Shown in pieces: positions 8,379-16,969 of a stretch of 42,076 nt of DNA (the first letter of the stretch is position 1; each line of letters starts with the position of its first letter). Origin of the DNA: Lachnospiraceae bacterium (GTDB lineage: Bacteria; Bacillota; Clostridia; Lachnospirales; Lachnospiraceae); contig JAFXXN010000196.1 in assembly GCA_017542245.1 (NCBI GenBank), positions 1 through 42,076 of the forward strand, given 5' to 3'. The notes under the pieces were generated by a model that searched no databases, was not told the DNA's origin, and saw only the letters and a program-made list of their open reading frames with translations. Made by a program: the position numbers and the translations under genes.

Positions 8379-8618
8379 TCACACATACCTGAAAAGTTCC
8401 TTTGCTTCTTCTTTCCTGCTCGTATCCGCTATAGCCAGAACCTCGACCTTTACGGACTTGTTCCCGAAACCTATCTCAATGATATCCCCAACCTTAACGT
8501 TTGCCGAGGGTTTAGCTTCCTTACCATTAAGAAGAACACGTCCGGAATCAGCCGCCTCGTTAGCCACAGTCCTGCGCTTGATAAGCCGTGATACCTTTAA
8601 ATATTTATCAAGTCTCAC
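8379..8618 (-). CDS. rqcP: S4-domain protein RqcP (YabO)
   Basis: A 79-residue S4 RNA-binding domain (MRLDKYLKVSRLIKRRTVANE ... GRVLLNGKEAKPS). In Bacillus this family acts in ribosome-associated quality control, binding the 50S subunit with RqcH to allow alanine tailing of stalled chains. The start is GTG, with AGGAG 9 nt upstream. It lies between the HU terminator and divIC. In spore formers yabP and yabQ normally separate it from divIC; here only 16 bp do. Confidence 0.9.
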   Translation of the reverse strand: MRLDKYLKVSRLIKRRTVANEAADSGRVLLNGKEAKPSANVKVGDIIEIGFGNKSVKVEVLAIADTSRKEEAKELFRYV

Positions 8619-8640
8619 TCCACTCTTCTCCTATACGCCT

Positions 8641-8670
8641 AAAAGACCCCACGATTCACACCGCGGGGTC
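8641..8670 (-). terminator. Intrinsic terminator after the HU gene
   Basis: On the minus strand a 9-bp stem with one G-U pair, GACCCCGCG / CGTGGGGTC (8645-8670), followed by TTTT. It is placed 24 bp after the HU stop and before the rqcP ribosome-binding site, so rqcP must rely on read-through or on its own start. Confidence 0.8.
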
Positions 8671-8693
8671 ATAATTTATAATCCAAAATAAAA

Positions 8694-8978
8694 TCATTTC
8701 TTCTTGGTGTTTACAGCGTCCTTTAAAGCCTTTCCTGCCTTAAACTTAGGTGCATTTGAAGCCTTGATGGTGATTTCCTTCTTAGTCTGAGGATTTCTGC
8801 CCTTTCTTGCTGCTCTCTTAGCTACTTCAAAAGTACCGAAGCCGATAAGCTGAACCTTCTTGCCTGCCTTAAGTTCTTCTGTAACAGATGCGATAAAAGC
8901 ATTAACTGCCTTCTCTGAATCTTTTTTAGATAATTCTGTTTTTGCTGCAATAGCTGCAACTAATTCTGTCTTATTCAT
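8694..8978 (-). CDS. hup: DNA-binding protein HU
   Basis: Histone-like nucleoid protein of 94 residues that bends DNA as a dimer. The sequence is canonical: [20 protein letters not shown], the signature block [20 protein letters not shown] and a C-terminal [13 protein letters not shown] longer in-frame reading begins at 9068, but the ATG at 8978 has AGGAGG 8 nt upstream and matches the universal HU start. It has its own strong promoter (9040-9068) and its own terminator, consistent with high expression. Confidence 0.98.
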   Translation of the reverse strand: MNKTELVAAIAAKTELSKKDSEKAVNAFIASVTEELKAGKKVQLIGFGTFEVAKRAARKGRNPQTKKEITIKASNAPKFKAGKALKDAVNTKKK

Positions 8979-9039
8979 TGATAATTCCTCCTGAAATTCT
9001 TTACGGCATTCCATTATGCCATTTTTCTTCACATCATTA

Positions 9040-9068
9040 TTTATAATATTATTGCTATGATTTGTCAA
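9040..9068 (-). promoter_or_regulatory. Promoter of the HU gene
   Basis: Minus-strand TTGACA (9063-9068), a 17-nt spacer and TATAAA (9040-9045): near-consensus. The roughly 55-nt leader contains a small hairpin GGCAT-AATGGA-ATGCC before AGGAGG. Confidence 0.8.
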
Positions 9069-9122
9069 GAAAAATTAAGCATTTTTCTTTGTTTTTCGAT
9101 AATTTTCTATCAAAAAACCGAT

Positions 9123-9923
9123 TTAAAGCCCTAAAGCCCACTTAAGACCCTCCTCAAGCTGGGCACGCCAGAATACAAAATCATGGATTCCGGGGCCTGT
9201 AAAGAACGTAACGGGAACCTTATTCTCATCAAGAAAAGCCTTAAATTCCTTATTTGGCTGAATAAGGAAATCCTCCGTTCCGCAAGCCATATAAATATCA
9301 GGGATCTGTTTTCCATCCTCAACCAGCTTTTTAACAAGATACTCGGGATTATTCTCCGACTCATTAAAATCAATATCCTTACTGATTCCGAAAGTCCATG
9401 CATAATACTCATAATTTGCCATAGGATTGCCCATCTCGGGAGAAAGGACCTTGATCATTCCCTGGATAAGGGCGGATGAAAGCGCGATGATCTTGGAAAA
9501 AGTATCATTAAACATGAGTCCGGTATGCAAAGCTCCGAACCCGCCCATCGAAAGGCCTCCGACAAAAGTATCCTCCCTCTTATCGGAAAGTCCGAACGTC
9601 TTTCTTGTATAATTAATAAACTCCTCGCCTACATACGAAGCGTACTTAAAACCGGTCGCCTTATTATTCAGGTAAAAACTGTTATCTCCGTTCGGCATAA
9701 AGAAATTAACATTATACTTATTTGCCAGATCCCCTAAAGGCACATTTGAAGCCCAATCGGTATCGCATCCGCTGTAACCGTGGAAAAGATAAACATTCTT
9801 CGCAGGGCGCTTATAGTTCGGGTTATTCTCCGTTCCATAAGCATTATCATTCGAAAGAATAGCTACAAAATGAGTAGGTCTCGACAATTCCTTTGAGAAA
9901 AAAACACCGTCAAATCTCGCCAT
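9123..9923 (-). CDS. Esterase, alpha/beta hydrolase of the esterase D type
   Basis: Probable cytoplasmic carboxylesterase of 266 residues, similar in plan to the tributyrin esterase/acetyl-xylan esterase group. The nucleophile elbow is GLSMGG (S125 in 123-128). An early HGYSGCDTDW block would form the oxyanion region. CGTEDF and GIHDF near the C-terminus provide the likely acid and histidine (about residue 249). There is no signal peptide, so it acts inside the cell, perhaps on deacetylation of imported oligosaccharides. That role is inferred from the family only. AAGGAG precedes the ATG by 5 nt. The gene stands alone between HU and the flavodiiron gene. Confidence 0.85.
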   Translation of the reverse strand: MARFDGVFFSKELSRPTHFVAILSNDNAYGTENNPNYKRPAKNVYLFHGYSGCDTDWASNVPLGDLANKYNVNFFMPNGDNSFYLNNKATGFKYASYVGEEFINYTRKTFGLSDKREDTFVGGLSMGGFGALHTGLMFNDTFSKIIALSSALIQGMIKVLSPEMGNPMANYEYYAWTFGISKDIDFNESENNPEYLVKKLVEDGKQIPDIYMACGTEDFLIQPNKEFKAFLDENKVPVTFFTGPGIHDFVFWRAQLEEGLKWALGL

Positions 9924-9993
9924 AATATCTCCTTTATTTCCTTTATATAATTATACTTAACTTTTTCTTTTAAGCCTTCCCCAAAACAAAACT

Positions 9994-11787
9994 CTACTTA
10001 ATTTGTTCAAAATCGGATGCCGGATGCTTGCAAAGCGGACAGATAAAATCATCCGGAAGCTCATCACCCTCATAAATGTAGCCGCAGATCTTGCAAACCC
10101 AGCCCTTCTTGCCTTCAGTCTGAGGCTTTGGCTTAACCTTATCCTGATAATAGGTATATGTCATAGTCTCCTTATCCGACATAACCCTGGCCTCGGTCAC
10201 CTCGCAGATGAACATGCCGTGAGTATCAAGATCCACATACTGTTCAACCTTAAGCGACATAAACGCATTGATATATCTCGGAAGAAACACAAGCCCGTTG
10301 TCCGAGCGAAGAACATCCACACCCTCAAACTTATCAACGTTTCTTCCGCTTCTGAAACCATAATTCTCAAATACCGAAAAAGGAGCCTCAACCGACAGAC
10401 AGTTGACATTCATAACACCTGTCTGCTTGATCACGTGATGTGAATAATTCTGCTTGTTGATACATACTGCAACTCTGTTCGGCGAACTGGTAACCTGGGA
10501 AACCGTATTTACTATACAGCCGTTATCCTTACTGCCGTCATTCGAAGTAACAACATACAATCCGTAACCGATCTTAAACAGAGCAGTCAGATCATTCTTG
10601 TTTGCTGTATCGGGAGCTGCTGCCATATAATCCATGCAGAGCTCATCCGCCATCTTTTCTATCTGCTCCTTACTGTAATCATTAAGAGCAGAAGTAATCT
10701 TAACATTTGTCTCGGTATAAGTAATATTCTTACAGCCCTCAAGCATAGCCTTCATGGTCTTTACAGCCATAGGTGCCCAGGAACCGTTCTCGATCATGCC
10801 CACGGTCTTATTCTTAAATCCGCGCTCTGTCAGATGATTGATAAACTCCCTCATGAACGGGAAAATATCGGCATTATAAGTAGTAGTCGCAAGAACTATC
10901 CTTCCATATCTGAAAGCATCCTCAACAACCTCTGCCATATCCGAACGGGCAAGATCGTTAACAACAACCTTCGGGCAGCCCTTTGCCTTAAGCCTGTCAG
11001 CCAAAAGCTCAACAGCCTTCTTTGTATTTCCGTAAACCGAAGTATATGCGATCATGATACCGTCTGACTCAACTCCGTAGCTCGACCATGTATCATAAAG
11101 ACCGATATAATATCCCAGATTATCCGTAAGTACCGGTCCGTGAAGAGGACAGATCTTCTTAATATCAAGAGCTGCTGCCTTCTTTAACACCGCCTGAACC
11201 TGAGCGCCGTACTTACCGACAATACCGAAATAATATCTTCTTGCCTCACATGCCCAGTCATCATCCTCTGCATCCAAAGCCCCGAATTTTCCAAAGCCGT
11301 CGGCCGAGAACAAAACCTTGTCAAAAGTATCATAGGTCATGATAACCTCAGGCCAGTGAACCATAGGAGCTGCGATAAACTTCAGAACATGTTTTCCTAA
11401 AGGAAGCTCATCACCCTCTCCCACTACAATCCTTCTATCCTCAAACTCCTGACCAAAGAAATTCTTCATCATACCGAACGCCTTCTGTGAAGAAACTATC
11501 GTTGCTTCAGGATATGTCTTCATAAAATTAACAATATTTGCCGAATGGTCGGGCTCCATATGCTGAACTACCAGATAATCCGGTTTCTTTCCCTCAAGTG
11601 CCTTAGCCACATTATCAAGCCACTCATGGGTAAAGTTTCTGTCCACCGTATCCATAATGGCTATCTTATAATCCTTTACAACATATGAATTATATGCCAT
11701 GCCTTTCGGAACCACATACTGACCTTCAAAAAGATCTATCTGGTGATCGTTCACCCCTACATACAAAATATCATCCGTTACCCTCAT
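9994..11787 (-). CDS. Flavodiiron protein fused to flavin reductase and rubredoxin
   Basis: Four-domain oxygen/NO reductase of 597 residues that protects anaerobes by reducing O2 to water or NO to N2O. Order: metallo-beta-lactamase-like diiron domain (1-245) with HMEPDH (H76, E78, D80, H81); flavodoxin domain beginning IAYTSVYGNTKKAVELL (about 252-395); flavin reductase-like domain (about 405-545); and a C-terminal rubredoxin with two CxxC knuckles, CKICG and CPLCK. Joining reductase and rubredoxin to the core in one chain means the electron relay is built in; the usual NADH:rubredoxin oxidoreductase is not nearby. AAGGAGG precedes the start. The leader contains a hairpin (11811-11831). Confidence 0.95.
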   Translation of the reverse strand: MRVTDDILYVGVNDHQIDLFEGQYVVPKGMAYNSYVVKDYKIAIMDTVDRNFTHEWLDNVAKALEGKKPDYLVVQHMEPDHSANIVNFMKTYPEATIVSSQKAFGMMKNFFGQEFEDRRIVVGEGDELPLGKHVLKFIAAPMVHWPEVIMTYDTFDKVLFSADGFGKFGALDAEDDDWACEARRYYFGIVGKYGAQVQAVLKKAAALDIKKICPLHGPVLTDNLGYYIGLYDTWSSYGVESDGIMIAYTSVYGNTKKAVELLADRLKAKGCPKVVVNDLARSDMAEVVEDAFRYGRIVLATTTYNADIFPFMREFINHLTERGFKNKTVGMIENGSWAPMAVKTMKAMLEGCKNITYTETNVKITSALNDYSKEQIEKMADELCMDYMAAAPDTANKNDLTALFKIGYGLYVVTSNDGSKDNGCIVNTVSQVTSSPNRVAVCINKQNYSHHVIKQTGVMNVNCLSVEAPFSVFENYGFRSGRNVDKFEGVDVLRSDNGLVFLPRYINAFMSLKVEQYVDLDTHGMFICEVTEARVMSDKETMTYTYYQDKVKPKPQTEGKKGWVCKICGYIYEGDELPDDFICPLCKHPASDFEQIK

Positions 11788-11810
11788 TTTTTTACCTCCT
11801 TCTCAAATTC

Positions 11811-11831
11811 CCGGATGACCCTTGCATCCGG
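11811..11831. other. Leader hairpin of the flavodiiron gene
   Basis: Perfect 7-bp inverted repeat CCGGATG-ACCCTTG-CATCCGG, about 25 nt before the start codon and close to the ribosome-binding site. No U-run follows on the coding strand. It could affect translation or mRNA stability, or be a repeat remnant. No known riboswitch pattern was recognised. Confidence 0.4.
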
Positions 11832-11910
11832 TCCGGGACATAACCCCTTCGTCAAAGCCCCATTTGAAATATGATAACATAATCAAGGGATTAAAGCAAT
11901 TAAACTTTTG

Positions 11911-12471
11911 TTAAAGATTCTTACGCAATTTTTCCGTAAGAAGCGTTGCAAGTACAAGTTTTACTATATCCGGAATTATAAACGGGAACACACACCAGGC
12001 AAGAGCTGTTCCGAGGCCTATAGCACCCGTCTTGTTCGAATAAACTATCATGAACCATGCTGTACCAAAAGCATAACAAACCAAAAGGCCGATGACCATG
12101 GAAACAATACGGACCGGCAGTTTCCCCTTTCCGAGTATTTCTCCAAGCCTGTAAATAAGCCCCATGAAAACAAAACCAACCATATATCCGCCCGTAGTTC
12201 CGAGAATTGCGCCTATCCCGCCTGCAAACCCTGAAAACACCGGTAAACCTATTGCTCCGAGAAGCAAAAAAACTATGATAGAATAAGTTCCCCTTTTCCC
12301 ACCGAGAAGTCCCAGACTGCAGAAAACTCCAAAAGTCTGCAGCGTAAACGGAACCGCCGTCGGAATACTGATCCATGAACAGATCACTATCAGTACCGTA
12401 CATATGGAAATATAAGCAAGATCTATCGTTTTAAAAGCACCTGTATCACTTTTCAATTTCCGTTCCTCCAT
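11911..12471 (-). CDS. bioY: Biotin ECF transporter substrate-binding component BioY
   Basis: Membrane protein of 186 residues with about six helices that captures biotin for an energy-coupling-factor transporter. Typical BioY stretches are ISIPTAVPFTLQTFGVFCSLGLLGGKRGT, GAIGLPVFSGFAGGIGAILGTTGGYMVGF and GTAWFMI. The shared ECF ATPases and EcfT are not in this window. It overlaps the end of birA by 19 nt, so regulator/ligase and transporter are co-transcribed and share the BirA-type operator upstream of birA. Confidence 0.95.
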   Translation of the reverse strand: MEERKLKSDTGAFKTIDLAYISICTVLIVICSWISIPTAVPFTLQTFGVFCSLGLLGGKRGTYSIIVFLLLGAIGLPVFSGFAGGIGAILGTTGGYMVGFVFMGLIYRLGEILGKGKLPVRIVSMVIGLLVCYAFGTAWFMIVYSNKTGAIGLGTALAWCVFPFIIPDIVKLVLATLLTEKLRKNL

Positions 12472-13565
12472 CCTCTTATACTCACTTCACCCGAATTAAG
12501 AGCTTCCGAACTACCGTCTTCATAACGGACAAGCAGATGCAGCTCATCGTCAAGTCCCGTAACTAAAGCGGGAATCTGCTTATCATCTCTTAGCACATTT
12601 ACCTGCTTTCCTATCAAAAAGCAGCGGCGCTTATACTCTTCGGTAAAATCGGAAGATTTAAGATCCGAGCATATATCATAAAGCCTACTTAAGAAAGACG
12701 CAGTAATTCTGCTTCTTAAATCTCTTTCTCGTTCCCCTGTAATAGCTCCCGCAATATCTTTTAGCTCCTCCGGAAATCCGCCTAAAGGTTCATATACATT
12801 AAAACCTATACCTATTACCACCCAATCAAGACCTCCTCCTTCAATATCTATAGACGCTTCCGTAAGGATCCCGCAGGTTTTCTTTCCATCGATATAAATA
12901 TCATTAACCCACTTTATCCCGGGTTTCTTATCCGTATTTTCCTCTATCGCAAAACATGCCGCCACCGCAGCTGCGGTAGTCATCCTGACAGCCTGCTGAG
13001 CTGAAAGCTGTGGCTTAAAAAGAACACTCAGATAAATCCCGCTCTTCGAAGGAGAAACAAAACTCCGTCCCATACGCCCGCGCCCACCGGATTGACTGTC
13101 CGAAACAACCACATACCATGGGCTTTTCCCATTATCTTTCGCTTCATTCAAATACTTCTGCGCTCTTTCCTTTAAATATGTATTTGTAGAATCTATAAAA
13201 TCAAAAACTTCTATATTGAAACGGTCTGTTACATCTTCTTTGCTCCCCGTCTCTTTCCCATCCTGACCTATCGTTTCTCCCTTGCAGCCCATACCTTCTT
13301 CGGTATGTCCTACTACTTCTCTCTTGCGCTGCGATGCTTCCTCCAAATACTTATAAATAGCATTTTTACTCAACGCATCACTCTTTTCCCCGAGCCGATA
13401 TCCACGTTTTGCAGACTCTATCTCGTAGCCTTTCTCCTCCAGCTGCTTTATACATTTCCAGACCGCCGCCCTTGTAATATCAAGTTTTTGGGCAATATCA
13501 CTACCCGAAATAAACTCTGTCCCGCTGTTCTCAAGTAAAGCTGCTATCTGCTCTTTAGTACTCAT
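12453..13565 (-). CDS. birA: Bifunctional biotin ligase / biotin repressor BirA
   Basis: Attaches biotin to carboxylase carrier proteins and, through an N-terminal winged helix (1-65, GSDIAQKLDITRAAVWKCIKQLEEKGYEI), represses biotin genes. The ligase core has GGRGRMGRSFVSPSKSGIY and KWVNDIYIDGKKTCGILTE, and the C-terminal domain is SH3-like. A charged, low-complexity insertion (about residues 80-115) between HTH and ligase makes it longer than usual (370 residues). The ATG at 13565 is preferred to the upstream TTG at 13601, because it opens the canonical MSTKEQIAALL and is preceded by AAGGA about 11 nt upstream. Having the DNA-binding domain and an operator-like site, it probably controls its own operon. 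Confidence 0.93.
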   Translation of the reverse strand: MSTKEQIAALLENSGTEFISGSDIAQKLDITRAAVWKCIKQLEEKGYEIESAKRGYRLGEKSDALSKNAIYKYLEEASQRKREVVGHTEEGMGCKGETIGQDGKETGSKEDVTDRFNIEVFDFIDSTNTYLKERAQKYLNEAKDNGKSPWYVVVSDSQSGGRGRMGRSFVSPSKSGIYLSVLFKPQLSAQQAVRMTTAAAVAACFAIEENTDKKPGIKWVNDIYIDGKKTCGILTEASIDIEGGGLDWVVIGIGFNVYEPLGGFPEELKDIAGAITGERERDLRSRITASFLSRLYDICSDLKSSDFTEEYKRRCFLIGKQVNVLRDDKQIPALVTGLDDELHLLVRYEDGSSEALNSGEVSIRGWRNGN

Positions 13566-13617
13566 ATCCTTAAAAATCCTTCCGCAAAAAACCAATGCCA
13601 ACCACTGTTTCCGGCAA

Positions 13618-13670
13618 AGTATATCACAGCAGGTGCATTATGTCAACTTTTTATTATTATAAATGTTGAC
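13618..13670 (-). promoter_or_regulatory. birA-bioY promoter with overlapping BirA-type operator
   Basis: On the minus strand TTGACA (13641-13646), a 17-nt spacer and TATACT (13618-13623) form a near-consensus promoter. An inverted repeat GTCAAC (13642-13647) / GTTGAC (13665-13670), separated by 17 AT-rich bases, overlaps the -35 box. BirA operators in Firmicutes are long-spaced dyads of the GTTAAC kind, so this fits autoregulation by biotinyl-AMP-bound BirA. The operator call is inferred from position and symmetry. Confidence 0.65.
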
Positions 13671-13716
13671 GAAGTGTTTTTTACATCCTCTCTGAATTCA
13701 TACAAAAACGTCAATG

Positions 13717-13893
13717 TCACCTCGAAAACGCCTTCCGCGTTTCCTCGTTAACAAAACAATGCTCCGCATCTTCAATTTTGTTATAAGATAAAAATTTAGA
13801 CTTTATTATAGAATTTTCTTTCAAATGATGATAAAGTGTATATAAAAAATAAGTACCTGAAAATCCCCACACCCAAAAAATCAAAATAATCAT
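13717..13893 (-). CDS. Possible small membrane protein
   Basis: Open frame of 58 residues with a hydrophobic first 20 residues (MIILIFWVWGFSGTYFLYTL) and a polar tail. AAGG lies 5 nt before the ATG at 13893. It is divergent from the sugar ABC operon and overlaps its upstream region, where a small dyad GACAC-CTTA-GTGTC (13895-13908) could be an operator for either side. I do not recognise the protein, and the frame could be chance. Confidence 0.35.
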   Translation of the reverse strand: MIILIFWVWGFSGTYFLYTLYHHLKENSIIKSKFLSYNKIEDAEHCFVNEETRKAFSR

Positions 13894-13951
13894 AGACACC
13901 TTAGTGTCATATATAAGCTCTTGCAGAGAGAAAGCAGGTGGTTAAACAATA

Positions 13952-15235
13952 ATGAACAAAACAATGAAAAACTTTAGCAGAATATTAATAGTCCTACTTA
14001 CCGTAATACTGACAACCTCCGGATGTTCCGGCTCATCAAAAGGCAGTGTATACTGGCTGAATTATAAACCCGAGTCGGACGAAGTCCTTCAGGAAGTGGC
14101 AGAAATGTATGAAAACCTAACCGGAGTCAAAGTAAAAGTTGTTACCGCGGCATCCGGAACTTACGATCAGATGCTAAACTCCGAATTGGATAAATCCCAT
14201 CCGCCCACAATCATTGTTCTCGGAAATAATGATAAGGTAGCAAAGTGGGGAGATTGCTGTATCAATCTAAAAGATACTCCCATAGAAAAAGAACTCAATA
14301 CCGACAGTTACAATTTCTACGATAATGAAGGAAGGCTCGTTTCCATAGGTTATTGCTATGAATGTTACGGGATCATAGTGAATAAAGATCTTATAGAAAG
14401 AGCCGGACACTCCATGAATGAGCTGATCAATTTCGAAGGTCTGAAAACAGTTGCAGAAGATATCCACAAAAGAGCCGGTGAACTGGGATTTGACGCATTC
14501 ACCGCATCAGACATGGATTCCTCCTCATCCTGGCGTTTTACCGGACACATGGCAAATCTCGAATACTACTACGAAGAAAGAGATGCCGGCGGTTGGACAG
14601 AATGTCCTCCAACCTTAAAAGGAACATACATGGACAATTTCAGAAACCTGTATGACCTGTGTATTAACAACAGCACCGTAAGTCCCGGATCCCTGGCTAC
14701 AGGCGGACATGACCCGGAAAATGAATTTAAAACCGGAAAGGCAGCTTTTTTCGTAAACGGATCCTGGGAATTTGATGCAGTTTCAAAAGATGTCCCTTCA
14801 GCTACGATGATACCCTATTACTGCGGTGTTGAAGGAGAGGAAAAAGCAGGCCTTAACTGCGGTACCGAAAACTGTTGGGCCATCCCTTCGCTCTGTTCGG
14901 AAGAAGATATTCAGGCAACCATGGATTTCCTAGTATGGTGTGTTAACGATCCTGAAGCATCAAGAAAACTGGTTGACACCTTCGGAGTTATGCCGTACAA
15001 AAATTCAGCCGAATCCCGCAACGGCTTCTTAGCAGCTGCAAACGATTATATAGAAAACGGATGCTATGTAATGGACTGGGCAACAAGCTACCAGCCAAAC
15101 GTCGATAACTACAGGGCAGGTCTTGTATCGGCACTTAACGAATACAACTCTGACAGATCTGACAGTAACTGGCAAAAGGTAAAAACAGCCTTCATAGAAG
15201 GCTGGGCATCAAATTATAAGGCGGCACACGAATGA
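13952..15235 (+). CDS. Sugar ABC transporter solute-binding lipoprotein
   Basis: Extracellular binding protein of 427 residues (family 1 type), tethered by a lipid at C25 (signal peptide ILIVLLTVILTTSGC). After the lipobox the mature protein has the usual two-lobe pattern, including VYWLNYKPESDEVLQEVAEMYENLTGVKVKV near the start, FKTGKAAFFVNGSWEFDAV in the middle and a C-terminal helix-rich end. It would deliver an oligosaccharide or sugar to the two permeases that follow. AGGTGG precedes the start by 10 nt. The stop overlaps the next start (ATGA). No regulator or glycosidase gene flanks it, so the substrate is unknown. Confidence 0.93.
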   Translation: MNKTMKNFSRILIVLLTVILTTSGCSGSSKGSVYWLNYKPESDEVLQEVAEMYENLTGVKVKVVTAASGTYDQMLNSELDKSHPPTIIVLGNNDKVAKWGDCCINLKDTPIEKELNTDSYNFYDNEGRLVSIGYCYECYGIIVNKDLIERAGHSMNELINFEGLKTVAEDIHKRAGELGFDAFTASDMDSSSSWRFTGHMANLEYYYEERDAGGWTECPPTLKGTYMDNFRNLYDLCINNSTVSPGSLATGGHDPENEFKTGKAAFFVNGSWEFDAVSKDVPSATMIPYYCGVEGEEKAGLNCGTENCWAIPSLCSEEDIQATMDFLVWCVNDPEASRKLVDTFGVMPYKNSAESRNGFLAAANDYIENGCYVMDWATSYQPNVDNYRAGLVSALNEYNSDRSDSNWQKVKTAFIEGWASNYKAAHE

Positions 15236-16128
15236 AAAATAAAAGAGAACTGACTATATATCAAAAATCAATAAGAAAATGGGGCTGGCTTTTCTTAGGA
15301 CCCATTATGATAGCTTTTACCATAGGATTTCTCTGGCCCTTTATCCACGGACTTTATCTTTCTTTCTGTGATTTCAGGCTGGTTTCCGAGGCAAAATTCT
15401 CCGGACTCTCCAACTTTGAGAAAGCCCTGTCGGATGAAGGCTTCCGTCACGCTTTCCTCTTTACCGCAATCTTTACTTTAGTCAGCATGATCGTAATAAA
15501 TGTACTGGCATTCACGGTTGCATATTATCTGGGAAAAGAAATAAAAGGAAGCAAAATCTTCAGAACAGTATTCTTTATGCCCAACCTTATAGGCGGCATA
15601 GTACTCGGTTACCTCTGGTCCATGATATTTGACGGATTTCTTTCAATGTTTGACACATCAGTACTCATGGAAAGCAAATTCGGCTTCTGGGGCCTAATCA
15701 TAATGCTCTGCTGGCAGCAGATAGGATACATGATGATAATCTATATCGCAGGCTTTAAGACCATAGACGGCTCGATGCTCGAGGCAGCTAAGATTGACGG
15801 GGCAAACGGAAGGCAGACCCTCTTTAAGGTTATGATCCCGAATATGATCCCTGCGATTTCCATCTGCCTGTTCCTCGCTTTATCCAACGGATTCAAGCTC
15901 TTCGACCAGAATCTGGCGCTGACTGCCGGCATGCCGATAACAACCGCTGCAGACGGTTCCATGGTAAAAAGCACGGAAATGATGGCTCTGAACATCTACA
16001 ACACCTTCTACGGTCAAAGCAGTTTCGGGCACGGAGTAGCCCAGGCCAAAGCAGTTATCTTCTTTATCCTTGTCGCTGCGCTTGGCATCATCCAGCTAAA
16101 ACTTACTAACAGGAAGGAGAAAGTGTGA
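15232..16128 (+). CDS. Sugar ABC transporter permease, MalF/UgpA-like
   Basis: Inner-membrane permease of 298 residues with six predicted helices. The cytoplasmic EAA loop that docks the ATPase is EAAKIDGANGRQTLFKVMIPNM (about residues 183-204). The N-terminus QKSIRKWGWLFLGPIMIAFTIGFLWPFIHGLYLSF is typical of this group. It overlaps the binding-protein gene by 4 nt and is followed 3 nt later by the second permease, so the three are one translational unit. Confidence 0.95.
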   Translation: MKNKRELTIYQKSIRKWGWLFLGPIMIAFTIGFLWPFIHGLYLSFCDFRLVSEAKFSGLSNFEKALSDEGFRHAFLFTAIFTLVSMIVINVLAFTVAYYLGKEIKGSKIFRTVFFMPNLIGGIVLGYLWSMIFDGFLSMFDTSVLMESKFGFWGLIIMLCWQQIGYMMIIYIAGFKTIDGSMLEAAKIDGANGRQTLFKVMIPNMIPAISICLFLALSNGFKLFDQNLALTAGMPITTAADGSMVKSTEMMALNIYNTFYGQSSFGHGVAQAKAVIFFILVAALGIIQLKLTNRKEKV

Positions 16129-16131
16129 AAT

Positions 16132-16965
16132 ATGAAACCTAAACACAGAGCAGCTGTAACGGTATTAACCGTCGTAAGCCTGATATATGTTCTTCCGATG
16201 ATCGCCGTAGCCATTAATTCATTTAAAAAGAATACATTTGTCAAATCAGAAACATTCGCACTCCCTAATTCGGAATCATTCGCCGGAGTCGACAATTTTG
16301 TAAAAGGAATGACCTTCGGAAATTATCCTTTTATAAAAAGCGTCCTGTACAGTGTGCTGATAACCGTTGTTTCAACCGCACTTATACTGCTTTTTGCATC
16401 AATGGCAGCATGGTTTATCGTAAGAGTCAACAACCTTATATGTAAAATCTTCTACTATTTGTGCATCTTCTCCATGGTTGTTCCCTTCCAGATGATAATG
16501 TATACCTTAGCAAGAACCGCAGATAAACTTAATCTCAACACACCTTATACGATACCGGTCATATATCTTGGGGTAGGCGCAGGAATGGCTATTTTCATGT
16601 TTACCGGATTTATAAAATCAGTTCCGATAGACGTAGAAGAAGCTGCAGCCATCGATGGCTGCAGCCCCGTAAAAACTTTCTTCTGCGTAGTAATGCCTAT
16701 GATGAAGCCCACTCTTATATCAGTCGGCATCCTGGAAATCATGTGGATATGGAATGATTACCTGCTTCCCATGCTGGTTCTCGATATCACCGAATACAGA
16801 ACTATCCCGATCCACATCCAGTATCTGAAAGGCAGTTATGGCACAGTAGACCTCGGCGCCACCATGGCCCTCATATTCTTAAGCATTATCCCTGTCATAA
16901 TCTTCTATATGTCATGCCAGAAACACATCGTGGACGGCGTAGCCTCCGGTGCTGTAAAGGGATAA
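16132..16965 (+). CDS. Sugar ABC transporter permease, MalG/UgpE-like
   Basis: Second permease, 277 residues, six helices, with EAA loop EEAAAIDGCSPVKTFFCVVMP near residues 166-188 and WNDYLLPMLVL after it, both characteristic of the carbohydrate CUT1 subfamily. No ATPase gene follows. As in many Firmicutes, a shared MsmX-type ATPase encoded elsewhere would energise the system. The stop is 4 bp from the stop of the converging LRR gene, leaving no room for a separate terminator. Confidence 0.95.
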   Translation: MKPKHRAAVTVLTVVSLIYVLPMIAVAINSFKKNTFVKSETFALPNSESFAGVDNFVKGMTFGNYPFIKSVLYSVLITVVSTALILLFASMAAWFIVRVNNLICKIFYYLCIFSMVVPFQMIMYTLARTADKLNLNTPYTIPVIYLGVGAGMAIFMFTGFIKSVPIDVEEAAAIDGCSPVKTFFCVVMPMMKPTLISVGILEIMWIWNDYLLPMLVLDITEYRTIPIHIQYLKGSYGTVDLGATMALIFLSIIPVIIFYMSCQKHIVDGVASGAVKG

Positions 16966-16969
16966 TTGA

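Noticed and set aside
11811-11831. Riboswitch in the leader of the flavodiiron gene
   Set aside because: Only a single 7-bp hairpin is visible, with no known aptamer motif and too little leader for one.
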